NCBI GenBank assembly: GCA_964653595.1
Contig: CAZZHH010000084.1
Location: 1 to 11,238, forward strand
DNA from: JBAXTE01 sp964653595
GTDB taxonomy: Bacteria; Bacteroidota; Bacteroidia; Bacteroidales; WCHB1-69
Length of the DNA: 11,238 bases
Direction: 5' to 3'
The position numbers were made by a program, and so were the translations under genes. How positions within the stretch are numbered: position 1 is the stretch's first letter; the number at the start of each line of letters is the position of its first letter. Shown here one piece after another: positions 1-6,891 of the stretch. The notes below the pieces were generated by a model, which was not told the DNA's origin, did no database searches, and saw only the letters and a program-made list of their open reading frames with translations.

Positions 1-9
1 TTCTTTCAT
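1..9 (-). CDS. Possible start of a further accessory gene (first three codons only)
   Basis: On the minus strand an ATG at 9-7 opens a reading frame (Met-Lys-Glu) that leaves the window at position 1. An AGGA tract lies about 8 bases upstream of the ATG, and a TAAATTTG box matching the Bacteroidota -7 element lies at 41-34. It follows the attC-like element in the same direction as the antiporter, where a next gene cassette would begin. Three codons cannot identify a protein, so the call rests on the start-site context alone. Confidence 0.35.
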
Positions 10-33
10 TCTAATTCCTTGTATTTTAGTTTA

Positions 34-41
34 CAAATTTA
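34..41 (-). promoter_or_regulatory. Candidate -7 promoter element (TAnnTTTG)
   Basis: The minus strand reads TAAATTTG here, an exact match to the Bacteroidota -7 consensus TAnnTTTG. It lies 24 bases upstream of the ATG at position 9. I did not find a clear TTTG at the -33 spacing, so it is a partial promoter match. Confidence 0.35.
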
Positions 42-79
42 ATCATTTTTCCTGTCATTTGGTACGCTGTCGGTTTTCT

Positions 80-234
80 TAGCATGAAGCATAACGTTCC
101 CACGCTAGGCCTTCGTGGCAGTAGTTCGTGTACTTCGTTCTGTCCAGCCGATAGGAAACTATACAAGCGAGAGAGAACAAAAAAACCTTGCAAACTTACT
201 GCCATGAGGCTTAGCGCGTGTTAGCGGTTCGTGC
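80..234 (-). repeat. attC-like palindromic element downstream of the antiporter gene
   Basis: Two arms, 101-123 and 197-220, are imperfect inverted repeats sharing CACG..CTARGCCT and TGGCAGTA, separated by a 73-base loop. On the minus strand the arms lie between CCGCTAAC (227-220) and GTTATGC (95-89), that is AAC before and GTT after, as in integron attC sites. Overall size is also in the attC range. The outer boxes do not fit the strict RYYYAAC/GTTRRRY consensus. The box CCGCTAAC is the exact complement of GTTAGCGG at the other end of the antiporter segment (1514-1507), as expected if the segment had been a circle with one recombination site. No integrase gene is in the window. Confidence 0.6.
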
Positions 235-268
235 TTCTGTTAGTCCATAGATATATTGTTACATATTT

Positions 269-1441
269 TCAATCATTTTTTTGAGGTTTATTAGCCATTA
301 AGCCAAACATCATCAGCAATGCTGTAATAATTATTACTTGAATAATGAGTGATTTATTTACAAGTGAAATTGTATGTGACGGTTCAATGGAAAGAAATAG
401 TAAAATGGTAATAAGACCTCTCGGAGCAACAAACAATAAAGGTTGCAAAGGAAGATTAGAAAGTTTGAGTTGGACTAAACGAAAAGCGAAAATGAAGAAA
501 ACAATGGCTAAAGCCCAAATAAAAGTGTCAACGTTCAATACTTCTTTTGTTTCAATTAAGTAGCCAAACAGCAAAAAGAATAATGCTCTTATCAAAAATG
601 CTCCTTCAATGGTCAACTCTTTAAATTTATTTACTTCCCTATTTAACTCGTCTGGATTGAATTTCTCTATCCACTTAAATCGTTTCAACTCGTCAAGATT
701 ACCGATTGATAATCCAAAAATCAAAATGAAAATCAGCCCAGGGAGGTGATAGATTTTTGATACTGCATATATCAAAACCACTAGTAGAATTATTGGAACA
801 AACTTTATGTGGTGTTTAATTTTACTTAACAGGAAAGAAAGTCCAATGGTTGCTATAAAAGAAACGAAAGTGATAATGAGAAGCTGTACACCAAAATTTC
901 CAAATGAAAATCTATCAATTATTTCGTTAAGTGCAAGGAAGTTGAAAATGAGAACGCCTAAAATATCGGACAAACTACTTTCATAAATTACGAACTCTTT
1001 GTTGTGAGATGAAAGATTTCTAACACTTGGAATTGCGATAGCACTACTTATTACACAAAACGGAAGTGCATTTGTCAAACTGTCTTTTAGTCCAAAGTGT
1101 CCGAAATAGCTAAAGGCAAATGCAAGCAAAAAAGCCAACGCAAGCATTGGAACTAAAGCACCAAGAAAAGATTTTCTGATTAGTCCAAACTTAGATTTAT
1201 TGAGTTCAAGTTCTAAAGAACCTTCAAGCACTATAAGGATAAGCCCGACAGTTCCTAAAACAGGAAGAATGGGAGAAAAGTCAGGAAGTTGAACGGCAAG
1301 CAATATAGTAAGTTGTCTAACCGACCACCCTAAAAGTAAAAGAAGAATTACGGAAGGAATTTTCGTTTTGGAAGCTGTCAGGTCAAACACATAGGCAATT
1401 AGCAGAAGAATGCAAAATGTTATAATTATTGTTGTTGTCAT
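269..1441 (-). CDS. Cation:proton antiporter (CPA superfamily)
   Basis: A 390-residue, very hydrophobic inner-membrane protein with about 11-12 predicted membrane segments, the usual size of the transport core of monovalent cation:proton antiporters. Family-like features are an SSAIAIPS stretch (132-139) where CPA1 proteins carry their unwound helix, acidic residues E154 and D159 in the next helix (ESSLSD), R285 in a conserved late helix, and APRG (339-342) near the C terminus, typical of CPA1 exchangers. There is no C-terminal TrkA/RCK regulatory domain. It probably exchanges Na+ or K+ for H+; the ion cannot be told from sequence. The ATG at 1441 is the natural start because the membrane segment begins at once. 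It is a single-gene unit between attC-like boundaries, more AT-rich than the operon and likely acquired. The exact subfamily is uncertain. Confidence 0.8.
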   Translation of the reverse strand: MTTTIIITFCILLLIAYVFDLTASKTKIPSVILLLLLGWSVRQLTILLAVQLPDFSPILPVLGTVGLILIVLEGSLELELNKSKFGLIRKSFLGALVPMLALAFLLAFAFSYFGHFGLKDSLTNALPFCVISSAIAIPSVRNLSSHNKEFVIYESSLSDILGVLIFNFLALNEIIDRFSFGNFGVQLLIITFVSFIATIGLSFLLSKIKHHIKFVPIILLVVLIYAVSKIYHLPGLIFILIFGLSIGNLDELKRFKWIEKFNPDELNREVNKFKELTIEGAFLIRALFFLLFGYLIETKEVLNVDTFIWALAIVFFIFAFRLVQLKLSNLPLQPLLFVAPRGLITILLFLSIEPSHTISLVNKSLIIQVIIITALLMMFGLMANKPQKND

Positions 1442-1498
1442 TGCTTGTAAATGTATGTTTATTTTTTATCAATTCGTTTCAAGTTTGCACTGTCGTCA

Positions 1499-1514
1499 TA
1501 GCATGACCGCTAAC
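1499..1514 (-). repeat. Cassette-boundary motif upstream of the antiporter gene (GTTA-N8-GCTA)
   Basis: The minus strand reads GTTAGCGGTCATGCTA. The same GTTA-N8-GCTA layout occurs at 95-80 (GTTATGCTTCATGCTA) and 11205-11190 (GTTAGTCAGAAGGCTA). Its first eight bases are the exact complement of CCGCTAAC at 227-220 on the far side of the antiporter gene. In an integron reading this is the R' box of the preceding attC and marks the start of the cassette. Confidence 0.5.
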
Positions 1515-1692
1515 GCCAGTCCGTCTAAAAACCTCCCAAACTGCGTCAATTTTGCTCAAATTTAAGCCCTTTTAACGATGTTTCCAAATTTATTGAGAAT
1601 AATTTTAATAAAAAATTAAGTTCTTTATATTTGAGTTTTTGAAGTCGTATTAAGTCGAATATATGGAAAAAGAATAAAACAAGCATCCTTAG
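1515..1692. other. AT-rich non-coding junction between the accessory segment and the lysC remnant
   Basis: No convincing reading frame was found. The first 45 bases (1515-1560) are less AT-rich, with a GACGCAGTTTGGGAGG tract on the minus strand; they may be the rest of a damaged attachment site, but no complementary arm is present. The remainder is AT-rich and runs directly into aspartate kinase homology near 1690, so one recombination breakpoint lies in or at the end of this stretch. Confidence 0.5.
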
Positions 1693-1959
1693 ATACTTTT
1701 TGAGCATTTCGGGGTGAAAATCAACCTGATGCAGAACTCGGCCATCAGTTTCTCGGTATGCGTGGATTATAAACCGGAAGCGCTAAAAGGGCTGATTGAA
1801 GAATTGGATACGGAGTTCAAGGTGAAATACAACCTCGATTTGGAACTGATTACCGTGAGGAATTACGACCAGCAAACCATCGACAAAGTGGTCAAGGGAC
1901 GAAAAATACTCACCGAACAAAAGAGCAGATCGACGATCCAGCTGGTCGTAGAAGCTTAA
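1693..1959 (+). pseudogene. lysC: Truncated aspartate kinase, C-terminal ACT-domain remnant
   Basis: The plus-strand frame encodes about 88 residues (82 from the in-frame GTG at 1714) that I recognise as the extreme C terminus of a monofunctional aspartate kinase, an enzyme that makes aspartyl phosphate for lysine, threonine and methionine synthesis. Diagnostic pieces are GVKINLMQNSAISFSVCVD, the ACT effector-binding segment, and the tail LELITVRNYD...GRKILTEQKSRS. The catalytic kinase domain, several hundred residues, is absent. Homology stops near 1690, at an in-frame TAG (1690-1692). A one-base frameshift in the T-run at 1697-1701 may lie at the edge, since another frame there reads SLDTF, which would also fit the family. 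The fragment cannot be a kinase. It ends 5 bases from the stop of the convergent PAP2 gene, so the original neighbourhood is kept only on the operon side. Confidence 0.8.
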
Positions 1960-1964
1960 GCAGA

Positions 1965-2885
1965 TTAAATCACCTGGGTATATCTGGACATCCAATATTT
2001 CACCTTTGGAATCCTGCGGATATAAGTATAGGAGATGATGCCTATGATTGCACATCCCAACCCCAACAGCACATCGATAATGTAGTGGTGTCCCGAATAA
2101 ACAGCTGAAAACCAGATTCCGAGCGTGAAAATGGACAAGCCGATCGTTACCCAAGGCTTTTTCATCTTACGGGCATAATAGAGTAAAATCACCGGATAGG
2201 AAGAGTGCAAGGACGGAACCGCGGCAAAAACATTGGCATTTTTGTCATAAATATTCTTGAACACATCGATTCCCACCAGTTCGTCGAAATGGATAAATCC
2301 GGCGCGACTGCCCATGGTATCGGCAATAAACTGATTCCCGTGTGCGGCATAATACCATGGGGGCGCCGCAGGGTAAAGGTAATAGATCACAAATCCAATG
2401 ATATTTGTAACGAAGAACACCATCGCAAACCCGAAAAAAAGCTCTTTTTTCCCGGTTGCAAAAAAGTAAAAAGCAAACATCAGCGGAAGCGGAACCCAGT
2501 TGAGGTAAAAAATTCCGGTGAGCAAATCCAAAAACACAGAATGCGTTTGGGCAAGGAATTCGTTGGGGGTGAGCACGCTTCCCTGGTAGCAAATCCCAAA
2601 CAATCCCTTTTCGATCAGATACGGCTCCGCGATACGGACGGTGTTCACCAAATAATTCGGGTAAACCCTCATCGAATCATAGATGATCCAATAGACGATA
2701 AAAATGGAGAATGCAAGGACAAACTTACGGGTTTTTGGAGTCGCATAAAAAGTGAGCAGATAGACCGAGATCAAAAAAAACTGATCTCCACGCAAACCGA
2801 CAAAGAAGATGCTCCAAAGCAAATAGAGCAAAACAATCAGACCGTTTGCCAACAGATTTTGACGTGTAAACCGGGTGAAATTCAT
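1965..2885 (-). CDS. PAP2/AUR1-like phosphatase, inositol phosphorylceramide synthase candidate
   Basis: A 306-residue integral membrane protein, last gene of the operon. It carries a lipid phosphate phosphatase signature: YPAAPPWY (171-178), PSLHSSYP (224-231) with the catalytic histidine H227, and SGHHYIID (264-271) with H266/H267 and D271. Several membrane helices precede and surround these motifs. The SLHS and HHYxxD forms are those of fungal AUR1 and bacterial inositol phosphorylceramide (IPC) synthases, which move phosphoinositol from phosphatidylinositol to ceramide. A gene of this family serves as IPC synthase in the B. thetaiotaomicron inositol-lipid cluster, and every other enzyme of that route is in this operon. 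I place the start at ATG 2885, 5 bases after the DUF4833 stop; an upstream TTG at 2894 is in frame but less likely. Without the neighbours it could be called a generic PAP2 phosphatase. Confidence 0.85.
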   Translation of the reverse strand: MNFTRFTRQNLLANGLIVLLYLLWSIFFVGLRGDQFFLISVYLLTFYATPKTRKFVLAFSIFIVYWIIYDSMRVYPNYLVNTVRIAEPYLIEKGLFGICYQGSVLTPNEFLAQTHSVFLDLLTGIFYLNWVPLPLMFAFYFFATGKKELFFGFAMVFFVTNIIGFVIYYLYPAAPPWYYAAHGNQFIADTMGSRAGFIHFDELVGIDVFKNIYDKNANVFAAVPSLHSSYPVILLYYARKMKKPWVTIGLSIFTLGIWFSAVYSGHHYIIDVLLGLGCAIIGIISYTYIRRIPKVKYWMSRYTQVI

Positions 2886-2890
2886 CGTGA

Positions 2891-3418
2891 TCAATCGTTG
2901 TTAATTTTTTCGTATAGTTTTTCGCCACTGCCAACCGCCGTACCGTATAGCTCGACATATTTGACATCCGGCATGATCCCCGAGTTGTCGGCAAAAATGT
3001 ACATGCAATTGACTTTTGCTTGTTTTTTATTGATAAAACCGTAGATGGAAGCTTTGAAAGGGGCTTCCTGTTTAAGCAGAAACTCCCGTTCGTCGTAAGC
3101 CACCAGTTTTACCCGATATTGATTGGCCATCCCTTCAACTTTCTTGCATTTCACCCCAAAAGCCATCCGTTTCTCTATTGCGCGCAAATCCATGGTTCTC
3201 CCCCCCTCTTCGTATCGGATCCAATATACATTGATCGGCTTATTCTCGTCCACAAGACCATTTGCCCTGAAATTTGCATCGTAAACCACCGTGTTCCGGT
3301 TATGGTTCCGCTGGATATAGAACAGCCGATTGATTGTTTTGGGAGGGGTTGGATAGTTCGGGGGAATATTGCCCCCCACAAAATTAAACAAGATAACAGA
3401 AATCAAATTCAGTAACAT
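2891..3418 (-). CDS. DUF4833 family protein
   Basis: A 175-residue protein of unknown function. It starts with a short hydrophobic stretch (about 1-15), suggesting a signal peptide or membrane anchor. Conserved-looking blocks are FYIQRN (33-38), VVYDANF (44-50), the loop GLVDENKPINVYWIRYEEGG (54-73), and RMAFGVKCK (84-92). From memory I assign these to DUF4833. The gene begins 20 bases after the DUF5686 stop and ends just before the PAP2 start, so it is almost certainly co-transcribed and made with the IPC synthase candidate. A role in inositol-lipid assembly, modification or transport is inferred from position only; no catalytic motif is recognisable. Confidence 0.7.
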   Translation of the reverse strand: MLLNLISVILFNFVGGNIPPNYPTPPKTINRLFYIQRNHNRNTVVYDANFRANGLVDENKPINVYWIRYEEGGRTMDLRAIEKRMAFGVKCKKVEGMANQYRVKLVAYDEREFLLKQEAPFKASIYGFINKKQAKVNCMYIFADNSGIMPDVKYVELYGTAVGSGEKLYEKINND

Positions 3419-3438
3419 ATCAGACTAACAATTTTGGT

Positions 3439-5982
3439 TTAAAAATCAAATTTAAAACGGGCCCTGATGCCATATTCAGAAACATTCGGATGGTCGAGAT
3501 AGGTAAGGCGACGCACCAAATCCACCCGAAACAACTTGAAGATATTCGACACCCCCACACTCATCTCCATATACGGCTTCTGATCGATGGTGAATGTGGA
3601 CAATTCACCTTTTTCGTTGGTCGGAAACTGCATCAAACCAGCGGTCATCAAGGGGTTGTTCGCATCGGTGACGTTGCCGTACAAGGCTTTGAACGACATC
3701 ACATCACGCAATTTCAAATGCTTGAGCAATGGAATTTTATTAAAGAAAAAACCATTGAAATTATGGTCGATATTCACGCTCACATACTGATCGCTGACAA
3801 ATTCCAGGAAGTTCATGAGATTGTAAGAATACAACTGGTATGAATAGGTTTGATTCGCCCGATGCATCGCCAGCAATGGAAATGGCAACCCTTTCCCAAA
3901 TACTTTTTCCCCGCGGATCTCCACATCGCTATACCCCAGCACAGATAGATAGAATCGTTTGAATATCTGAAGGGAAACCTTTTGATACTCGTAATCGCTG
4001 TTCAACACATCTTTGAAGCCAAAGGTATAATTGAGCTGAAACACGGGATTTTTCGTAAAGACCGGGGTTTTGTAATCCAGTCCCTGATAATATTTTTCGT
4101 TGGGGGCAAAGCGGAGTTGGCCTGCGATTTCAGAAATGGTCAAGTCTTTGATTTTGGTTCCGTCGGCATAACTGAAATTCCAGTTTCCTCCCGGATTCTG
4201 AATCACGTTATGGAGGGTGAGCATGTGAGAGAACCCATTCCCTAAGTCGATGGAGTGTTCAATTTCAGCTTTGCGATAATACATAATCTTATCCGCGACC
4301 CCTCTTTTAAACGAGAGCAGAAAATTATCCTCGTTCACCATTTGCATCTCCATTCCCGGAAAGTTCGTTTCGTATTGATACATCAACCGAAGCTTATGCT
4401 GCGGGAATTCATCAATAGGACGATGGTTGAGCGACCAGGTAAGACGCCCAGCATATTTGAACTGTTCATCCTTAAACCCGTAAAGCACGTTTCCATCGAG
4501 ACGCAGCGTTTTGCTGAATTTCTTGCTGGTGCGTCCACCCAAGCGTAAGCGGAACCCCTCAACATCATTGAAACTGTAAAAGGTGTTTACCGCTCCGACA
4601 TCGATTTTATTGAAGTTCCAATATCCCGACACAAAGAGCATCACGATATCCATGGTATTTTTAAATGCCGAGGTGTGTTGCATACTGTCAACCAGCACGT
4701 AAATCCGTTTTTCCTTGGAAGAAAAGTTGTTTCCCCGAACCTGATTCCAGTATGTCGTATCTTTTTTGTTATAATCTGGAGCTTTCTTGGTATTTTCAAT
4801 TCCCGAGTACTCCTCTTCTGGCCTTGGTTGATTAAACTTAAACCCGGAATAATACTCGTTTTTCTTCCCAAACATGCCCACCCCTTTTTTGCCGATATTA
4901 AAATCGATGATGATCTGATCGTGGGTAAGCAGCCAAATCTTGTTATCGACATGCTGAAACTCCTGAATGATTTCGAGATCGTTCACAAAGTTCAGGTTTA
5001 TCTGCGATGGAACACGCATGGAGCATTTCACCACGGCATAGCGATCGTCGTTGGTCACGAGCAAATCGCCCATGAATGCGAAATCCGATTTGTTGCGGGG
5101 TTGAAACACCAGATCGATACATTTCACCCCGTTAAATTCGATGGTATCTTTAATAAAAAACTGATATACCATGGGAGCGATCGGCGATATGGGACTCACA
5201 AACTGGTTGGTAAGCAACATGATGTGATTATCGTAGATGTCCACTTTCTGGTACATGTTGCCGGTGAGCTGCGTGACCCCGTTGTTGTCGATAAAATCGT
5301 GAAACTGAATCATCTGCGATCCGGTCACCAATTCCTTTTTATCGTTGGATTCCTTCCGGTAATAGACTTCCGAAGCATTTTCCTGCAAAAACACGGGCAA
5401 ATACGGTTTATTGTTCACGGTGGAAGTATCGACCATTTCAAAAATGAACTGAAACTTCTTAAATGCCTTTTTCTTTTTATACTCTTCCGTGATGTTGTTC
5501 AAGTCGAACTCCAGCTTTTCGTATTTTTTATACTCGTAGTAATCAAACATCTCCGGGCGGTTCTGCTCCTTATTTTTGATCACCTTCTCGATGAGTTCCA
5601 CCGCGGGATTCCCTTTGTTCCGATATTTCACCTTTTTGGCCGCCACGGTGACCTCGGACAGCTGGTAATTGGAAGGATTCAGCTGAAAATCGACCGTTTG
5701 ACGACTGTTTGCAGAAAGAGGTTTTACACTTTTGGAATACCCGACAAAAGATGCTTCGATGGAATCGGAAGCCCATTGCGTTTCAATTTTGTAATAACCG
5801 CTATAATCGGTGATGGTCCCAATATTTTTCCCAACAATTTTCAAATTCACGAAAGCCAATGGCTCTTTGGTTTTTGCATCAACCACCCGCCCAGTGATCC
5901 GCTTAAAAGATTGTGCCTGGGCACAAATACCAGCAAAAAGGAAAAAAACCACTAAAAATCTTGTCTTGTTAAACCAGCTCAT
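3439..5982 (-). CDS. CarboxypepD_reg-like / DUF5686 outer-membrane protein
   Basis: An 847-residue exported protein. Residues 1-24 form a signal peptide ending AQAQS. Residues 29-100 are a carboxypeptidase-regulatory-like beta-sandwich (ITGRVVDAKTKEPLAFVNLKI ... ITDYSGYYKI ... SFVGY), the domain found at the N terminus of many Bacteroidota TonB-linked proteins. From about 125 (GNPAVELIEKVIKNKEQN, then YYEYKKYEKLEF) it matches the DUF5686 pattern. The C-terminal half is rich in alternating aromatic strands and ends in phenylalanine (RARFKFDF), as outer-membrane beta-barrels do. I chose ATG 5982 because it gives a clean signal peptide and has GAGGA about 9 bases upstream; the frame stays open to 6063 but that would add non-signal residues. 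It overlaps the GtrA gene by 14 bases. No TonB plug domain is visible. Its role in the inositol-lipid operon is unknown; export to or anchoring in the outer membrane is a guess. Confidence 0.8.
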   Translation of the reverse strand: MSWFNKTRFLVVFFLFAGICAQAQSFKRITGRVVDAKTKEPLAFVNLKIVGKNIGTITDYSGYYKIETQWASDSIEASFVGYSKSVKPLSANSRQTVDFQLNPSNYQLSEVTVAAKKVKYRNKGNPAVELIEKVIKNKEQNRPEMFDYYEYKKYEKLEFDLNNITEEYKKKKAFKKFQFIFEMVDTSTVNNKPYLPVFLQENASEVYYRKESNDKKELVTGSQMIQFHDFIDNNGVTQLTGNMYQKVDIYDNHIMLLTNQFVSPISPIAPMVYQFFIKDTIEFNGVKCIDLVFQPRNKSDFAFMGDLLVTNDDRYAVVKCSMRVPSQINLNFVNDLEIIQEFQHVDNKIWLLTHDQIIIDFNIGKKGVGMFGKKNEYYSGFKFNQPRPEEEYSGIENTKKAPDYNKKDTTYWNQVRGNNFSSKEKRIYVLVDSMQHTSAFKNTMDIVMLFVSGYWNFNKIDVGAVNTFYSFNDVEGFRLRLGGRTSKKFSKTLRLDGNVLYGFKDEQFKYAGRLTWSLNHRPIDEFPQHKLRLMYQYETNFPGMEMQMVNEDNFLLSFKRGVADKIMYYRKAEIEHSIDLGNGFSHMLTLHNVIQNPGGNWNFSYADGTKIKDLTISEIAGQLRFAPNEKYYQGLDYKTPVFTKNPVFQLNYTFGFKDVLNSDYEYQKVSLQIFKRFYLSVLGYSDVEIRGEKVFGKGLPFPLLAMHRANQTYSYQLYSYNLMNFLEFVSDQYVSVNIDHNFNGFFFNKIPLLKHLKLRDVMSFKALYGNVTDANNPLMTAGLMQFPTNEKGELSTFTIDQKPYMEMSVGVSNIFKLFRVDLVRRLTYLDHPNVSEYGIRARFKFDF

Positions 5983-6397
5983 TATCGTCATCCTCATTAA
6001 AAACATAAACAAAATATCTTTGCATGGGAAAGCTGAACAATATTCCCACCGCAGTGGCAACAATCACTTTTGCCCAAACATACTTAACCTCCATAAAATG
6101 AACTAAACAGAACACCCCAGATACCGTAAGCACAATATTACTCACCCAAATCAACAGATAACGGAATGCCTGCCGCCAAATATGGCCATTCTTAGAGGTG
6201 AATGCCCAATTCCTGCCCAAAAAGAAAGCCACGGTGCCTCCGGTTACCGCACCAAAAAAAACCGAAAATAGATACCAGAGGTTTGCCACTTCCGTCAACA
6301 CTATCAATACTGCGAAATCGGTGGCAGTCGCCACTACCGAAGTGATTTGAGAGCGCACAAAAGAACTGAAAAACCGAGGTTGCTGCGTTATCGACAT
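5969..6397 (-). CDS. GtrA family small membrane protein
   Basis: A 142-residue protein with four hydrophobic segments at roughly 18-38, 42-60, 78-98 and 106-127, and the GtrA-like FxLGRNWAFTS (58-68) between helices 2 and 3. The C-terminal QRYFVYVF also fits the family. GtrA proteins are thought to help flip or present polyprenyl-linked sugars in cell-surface glycosylation. The gene overlaps the PgpA-like gene upstream by 10 bases and the DUF5686 gene downstream by 14, so translation is probably coupled. Within an inositol-lipid operon it may flip a lipid or supply a sugar donor for glycosylated inositol lipids. That is inference; no glycosyltransferase gene is present in the window. Confidence 0.85.
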   Translation of the reverse strand: MSITQQPRFFSSFVRSQITSVVATATDFAVLIVLTEVANLWYLFSVFFGAVTGGTVAFFLGRNWAFTSKNGHIWRQAFRYLLIWVSNIVLTVSGVFCLVHFMEVKYVWAKVIVATAVGILFSFPMQRYFVYVFNEDDDNELV

Positions 6398-6882
6398 AAA
6401 TAAATGAAATGTGAATAAATAAATAGTCCAGTCCAGAAAGTAGCCAAAGCATAGACGCCCGCCAATACGTCATCGAGCATTACGCTCCAATCCGATTGCA
6501 TTTTATCGAGTTTCCTGATTCCGAGTGGCTTGAAGATATCAAAGAGACGAAAAAGAATCAACGCCAGCAGATAATAATGCCATTGGATCGGGAGGGCGAA
6601 CGATGCAATCCAAACCCCGATAACCTCGTCGATTACAATTTTATTGTCATCGTGTATCCATACTTCATGGACTTTTTTAATTGCAAAAACGCCCAGAAAT
6701 GTTATAAAAAGTATAGCCAAGGCATCAATAAGCAAGATTGGAGCCGTCCCCAAATTGCAGGAATCCAACATCGAGTTGAGCCCAAACAGGAACACAGACC
6801 CGACGATAGACCCGGCCGTACCGGGGGCGACAGGAAAGTAACCGCTTCCCAATGCCGTAGCTATACCTTTATAAAATTTCAT
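6388..6882 (-). CDS. PgpA-like phosphatase, phosphatidylinositol phosphate phosphatase candidate
   Basis: A 164-residue membrane protein with the full set of PgpA (phosphatidylglycerophosphatase A) motifs: GSGYFPVAPGTAGS (12-25), IVIDEVIGVWI (82-92), FRLFDIFKP (111-119) and WSVMLDDVLAG (132-142). The acidic pairs D85/E86 and D137/D138 fit the metal-dependent active site. In E. coli PgpA removes phosphate from phosphatidylglycerol phosphate. Here it follows the inositol-phosphate synthase gene by 9 bases and shares an operon with a PIP synthase candidate, so the likely substrate is phosphatidylinositol phosphate, giving phosphatidylinositol. That is the role proposed for the equivalent gene in B. 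thetaiotaomicron. The family assignment is firm; the substrate is inferred, and phosphatidylglycerol phosphate remains possible. Confidence 0.88.
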   Translation of the reverse strand: MKFYKGIATALGSGYFPVAPGTAGSIVGSVFLFGLNSMLDSCNLGTAPILLIDALAILFITFLGVFAIKKVHEVWIHDDNKIVIDEVIGVWIASFALPIQWHYYLLALILFRLFDIFKPLGIRKLDKMQSDWSVMLDDVLAGVYALATFWTGLFIYSHFIYLCR

Positions 6883-6891
6883 CGGTTGATC

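Noticed and set aside
345..563. Plus-strand open frame of 72 codons
   Set aside because: It is antisense to the antiporter gene and has no recognisable content.
1933..1947. Palindrome around CCAGCTGG as a terminator for the converging genes
   Set aside because: It is only 8 bases perfect, has no loop or T-run, and lies within codons of the lysC remnant.
2205..3044. Plus-strand open frame of 279 codons
   Set aside because: It lies opposite the PAP2 and DUF4833 genes and shows no domain; the minus-strand genes carry catalytic motifs in the same place.
4675..5955. Long plus-strand open frame (426 codons)
   Set aside because: It is antisense to the DUF5686 gene, which has a signal peptide, recognisable domains and an operon context. 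The plus-strand product is low in recognisable motifs and rich in His/Phe/Ile, as expected for a reverse-frame shadow.
5983..6063. Longer N terminus for the DUF5686 protein
   Set aside because: The frame is open, but starting there would put charged, non-signal residues before the clear signal peptide and deepen the overlap with the GtrA gene.
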